DNA of 33,365 nt from Candidatus Faecalibacterium intestinigallinarum (GTDB lineage Bacteria > Bacillota > Clostridia > Oscillospirales > Ruminococcaceae): positions 1-33,365 of the forward strand of contig DXHQ01000038.1 in NCBI GenBank assembly GCA_019113345.1, written 5' to 3'. The notes beneath the pieces were generated by a model. That model was not told the DNA's origin. It saw only the letters and a program-made list of their open reading frames with translations, and did not search any database. The translations under genes were made by a program, and so were the position numbers. Numbering within the stretch: position 1 is the stretch's first letter; the number at the start of each line of letters is the position of its first letter. This document shows positions 33,181-33,365 of the stretch, piece after piece.

Positions 33181-33365
33181 ATGCTGCGCGACTTTTTGAA
33201 CCGTCTGCTGTTCGACCGCTATGTGGAAGCATACAACACCTACAATCTGCGCGACAAGGCGCGGGTGGGGGCGCGGCTTCAGGCGGCCAGGATCCCGTAC
33301 CGGATACGGGTGCGGGGCGCGAGCGGGCCGATGCGCTCGGCCCGGGGGCTGATCCCCACCATCGG
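33181..33365 (+). CDS. Hypothetical protein, N-terminal part only
   Basis: About 61 residues are visible before the right edge. It starts MLRDFLNRLLFDRYVEAYN and continues NLRDKARVGARLQAARIPYRIRVRG. The layout (an N-terminal helix, then a helix and a strand ending in IPYRIRV) resembles small Firmicute proteins of about 80 residues of unknown function, but no family could be named. The evidence for a real gene is AAAGGAGG 6 bases before the ATG, the extended -10 promoter, and an open frame to the window end. Confidence 0.7.
   Translation, partial: MLRDFLNRLLFDRYVEAYNTYNLRDKARVGARLQAARIPYRIRVRGASGPMRSARGLIPTI

Overview
The window looks like a chromosomal segment from a high-GC, anaerobic Firmicute, most likely a Clostridia/Oscillospirales gut commensal (Ruminococcaceae such as the Gemmiger/Subdoligranulum/Faecalibacterium group). 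The evidence is a six-gene Rnf operon, SpoIIE, a DegV protein, HPr and enzyme I, UPF0291 and DUF4830 proteins, strong AGGAGG ribosome sites, TTGACA/TATAAT-type promoters and GC-rich third codon positions. The genus is an inference from protein style. No tRNA, rRNA, insertion sequence, prophage or CRISPR array was found.

Layout. 1-1930 (minus): a polar amino-acid ABC importer (binding lipoprotein, permease, start of the ATPase), read from a promoter back-to-back with that of gltX. 2206-6182: gltX and spoIIE. 6199-6389: first copy of an unexplained structured element. 6441-6572 (minus): an overlooked 43-residue membrane peptide with its own promoter and terminator. 6915-11889: rnfCDGEAB. 11994-13142: an MFS transporter, convergent with queH. 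13821-16410: UPF0291 gene, purA, degV. 16532-19096: a flavinylated fumarate-reductase-like lipoprotein and a NusG-domain-II membrane protein. 19164-19544 (minus): a small exported CxxC protein. 19761-25678: ftsK/spoIIIE, a YgiQ-type radical SAM gene and a ComEC-like metallo-beta-lactamase lipoprotein in one tight operon. 25746-25939: second copy of the structured element. 26059-28366: a second amino-acid ABC importer. 28482-29138: DUF4830 protein. 29412-31491: ptsH and ptsI. 31566-33005: family 1 glycoside hydrolase (6-phospho-beta-glucosidase type). 33181-end: start of an unknown small gene.

How the genes fit together. Rnf couples ferredoxin oxidation to NAD+ reduction and ion pumping. RnfG, RnfD and the reductase lipoprotein all carry motifs for covalently bound FMN, so the window holds both a membrane energy converter and an outward-facing flavoprotein reductase. 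Two amino-acid importers and the general PTS proteins with a phospho-glucosidase describe a fermentative, peptide- and sugar-using lifestyle.

The most interesting signal is the pair of roughly 190-nt elements. Their single-stranded parts are almost identical, but their helices differ by compensatory changes. That is the pattern of a structured RNA family rather than of a recent mobile copy. A second candidate is a 10-bp inverted repeat around the reductase promoter that could hide the ribosome site only on read-through transcripts.
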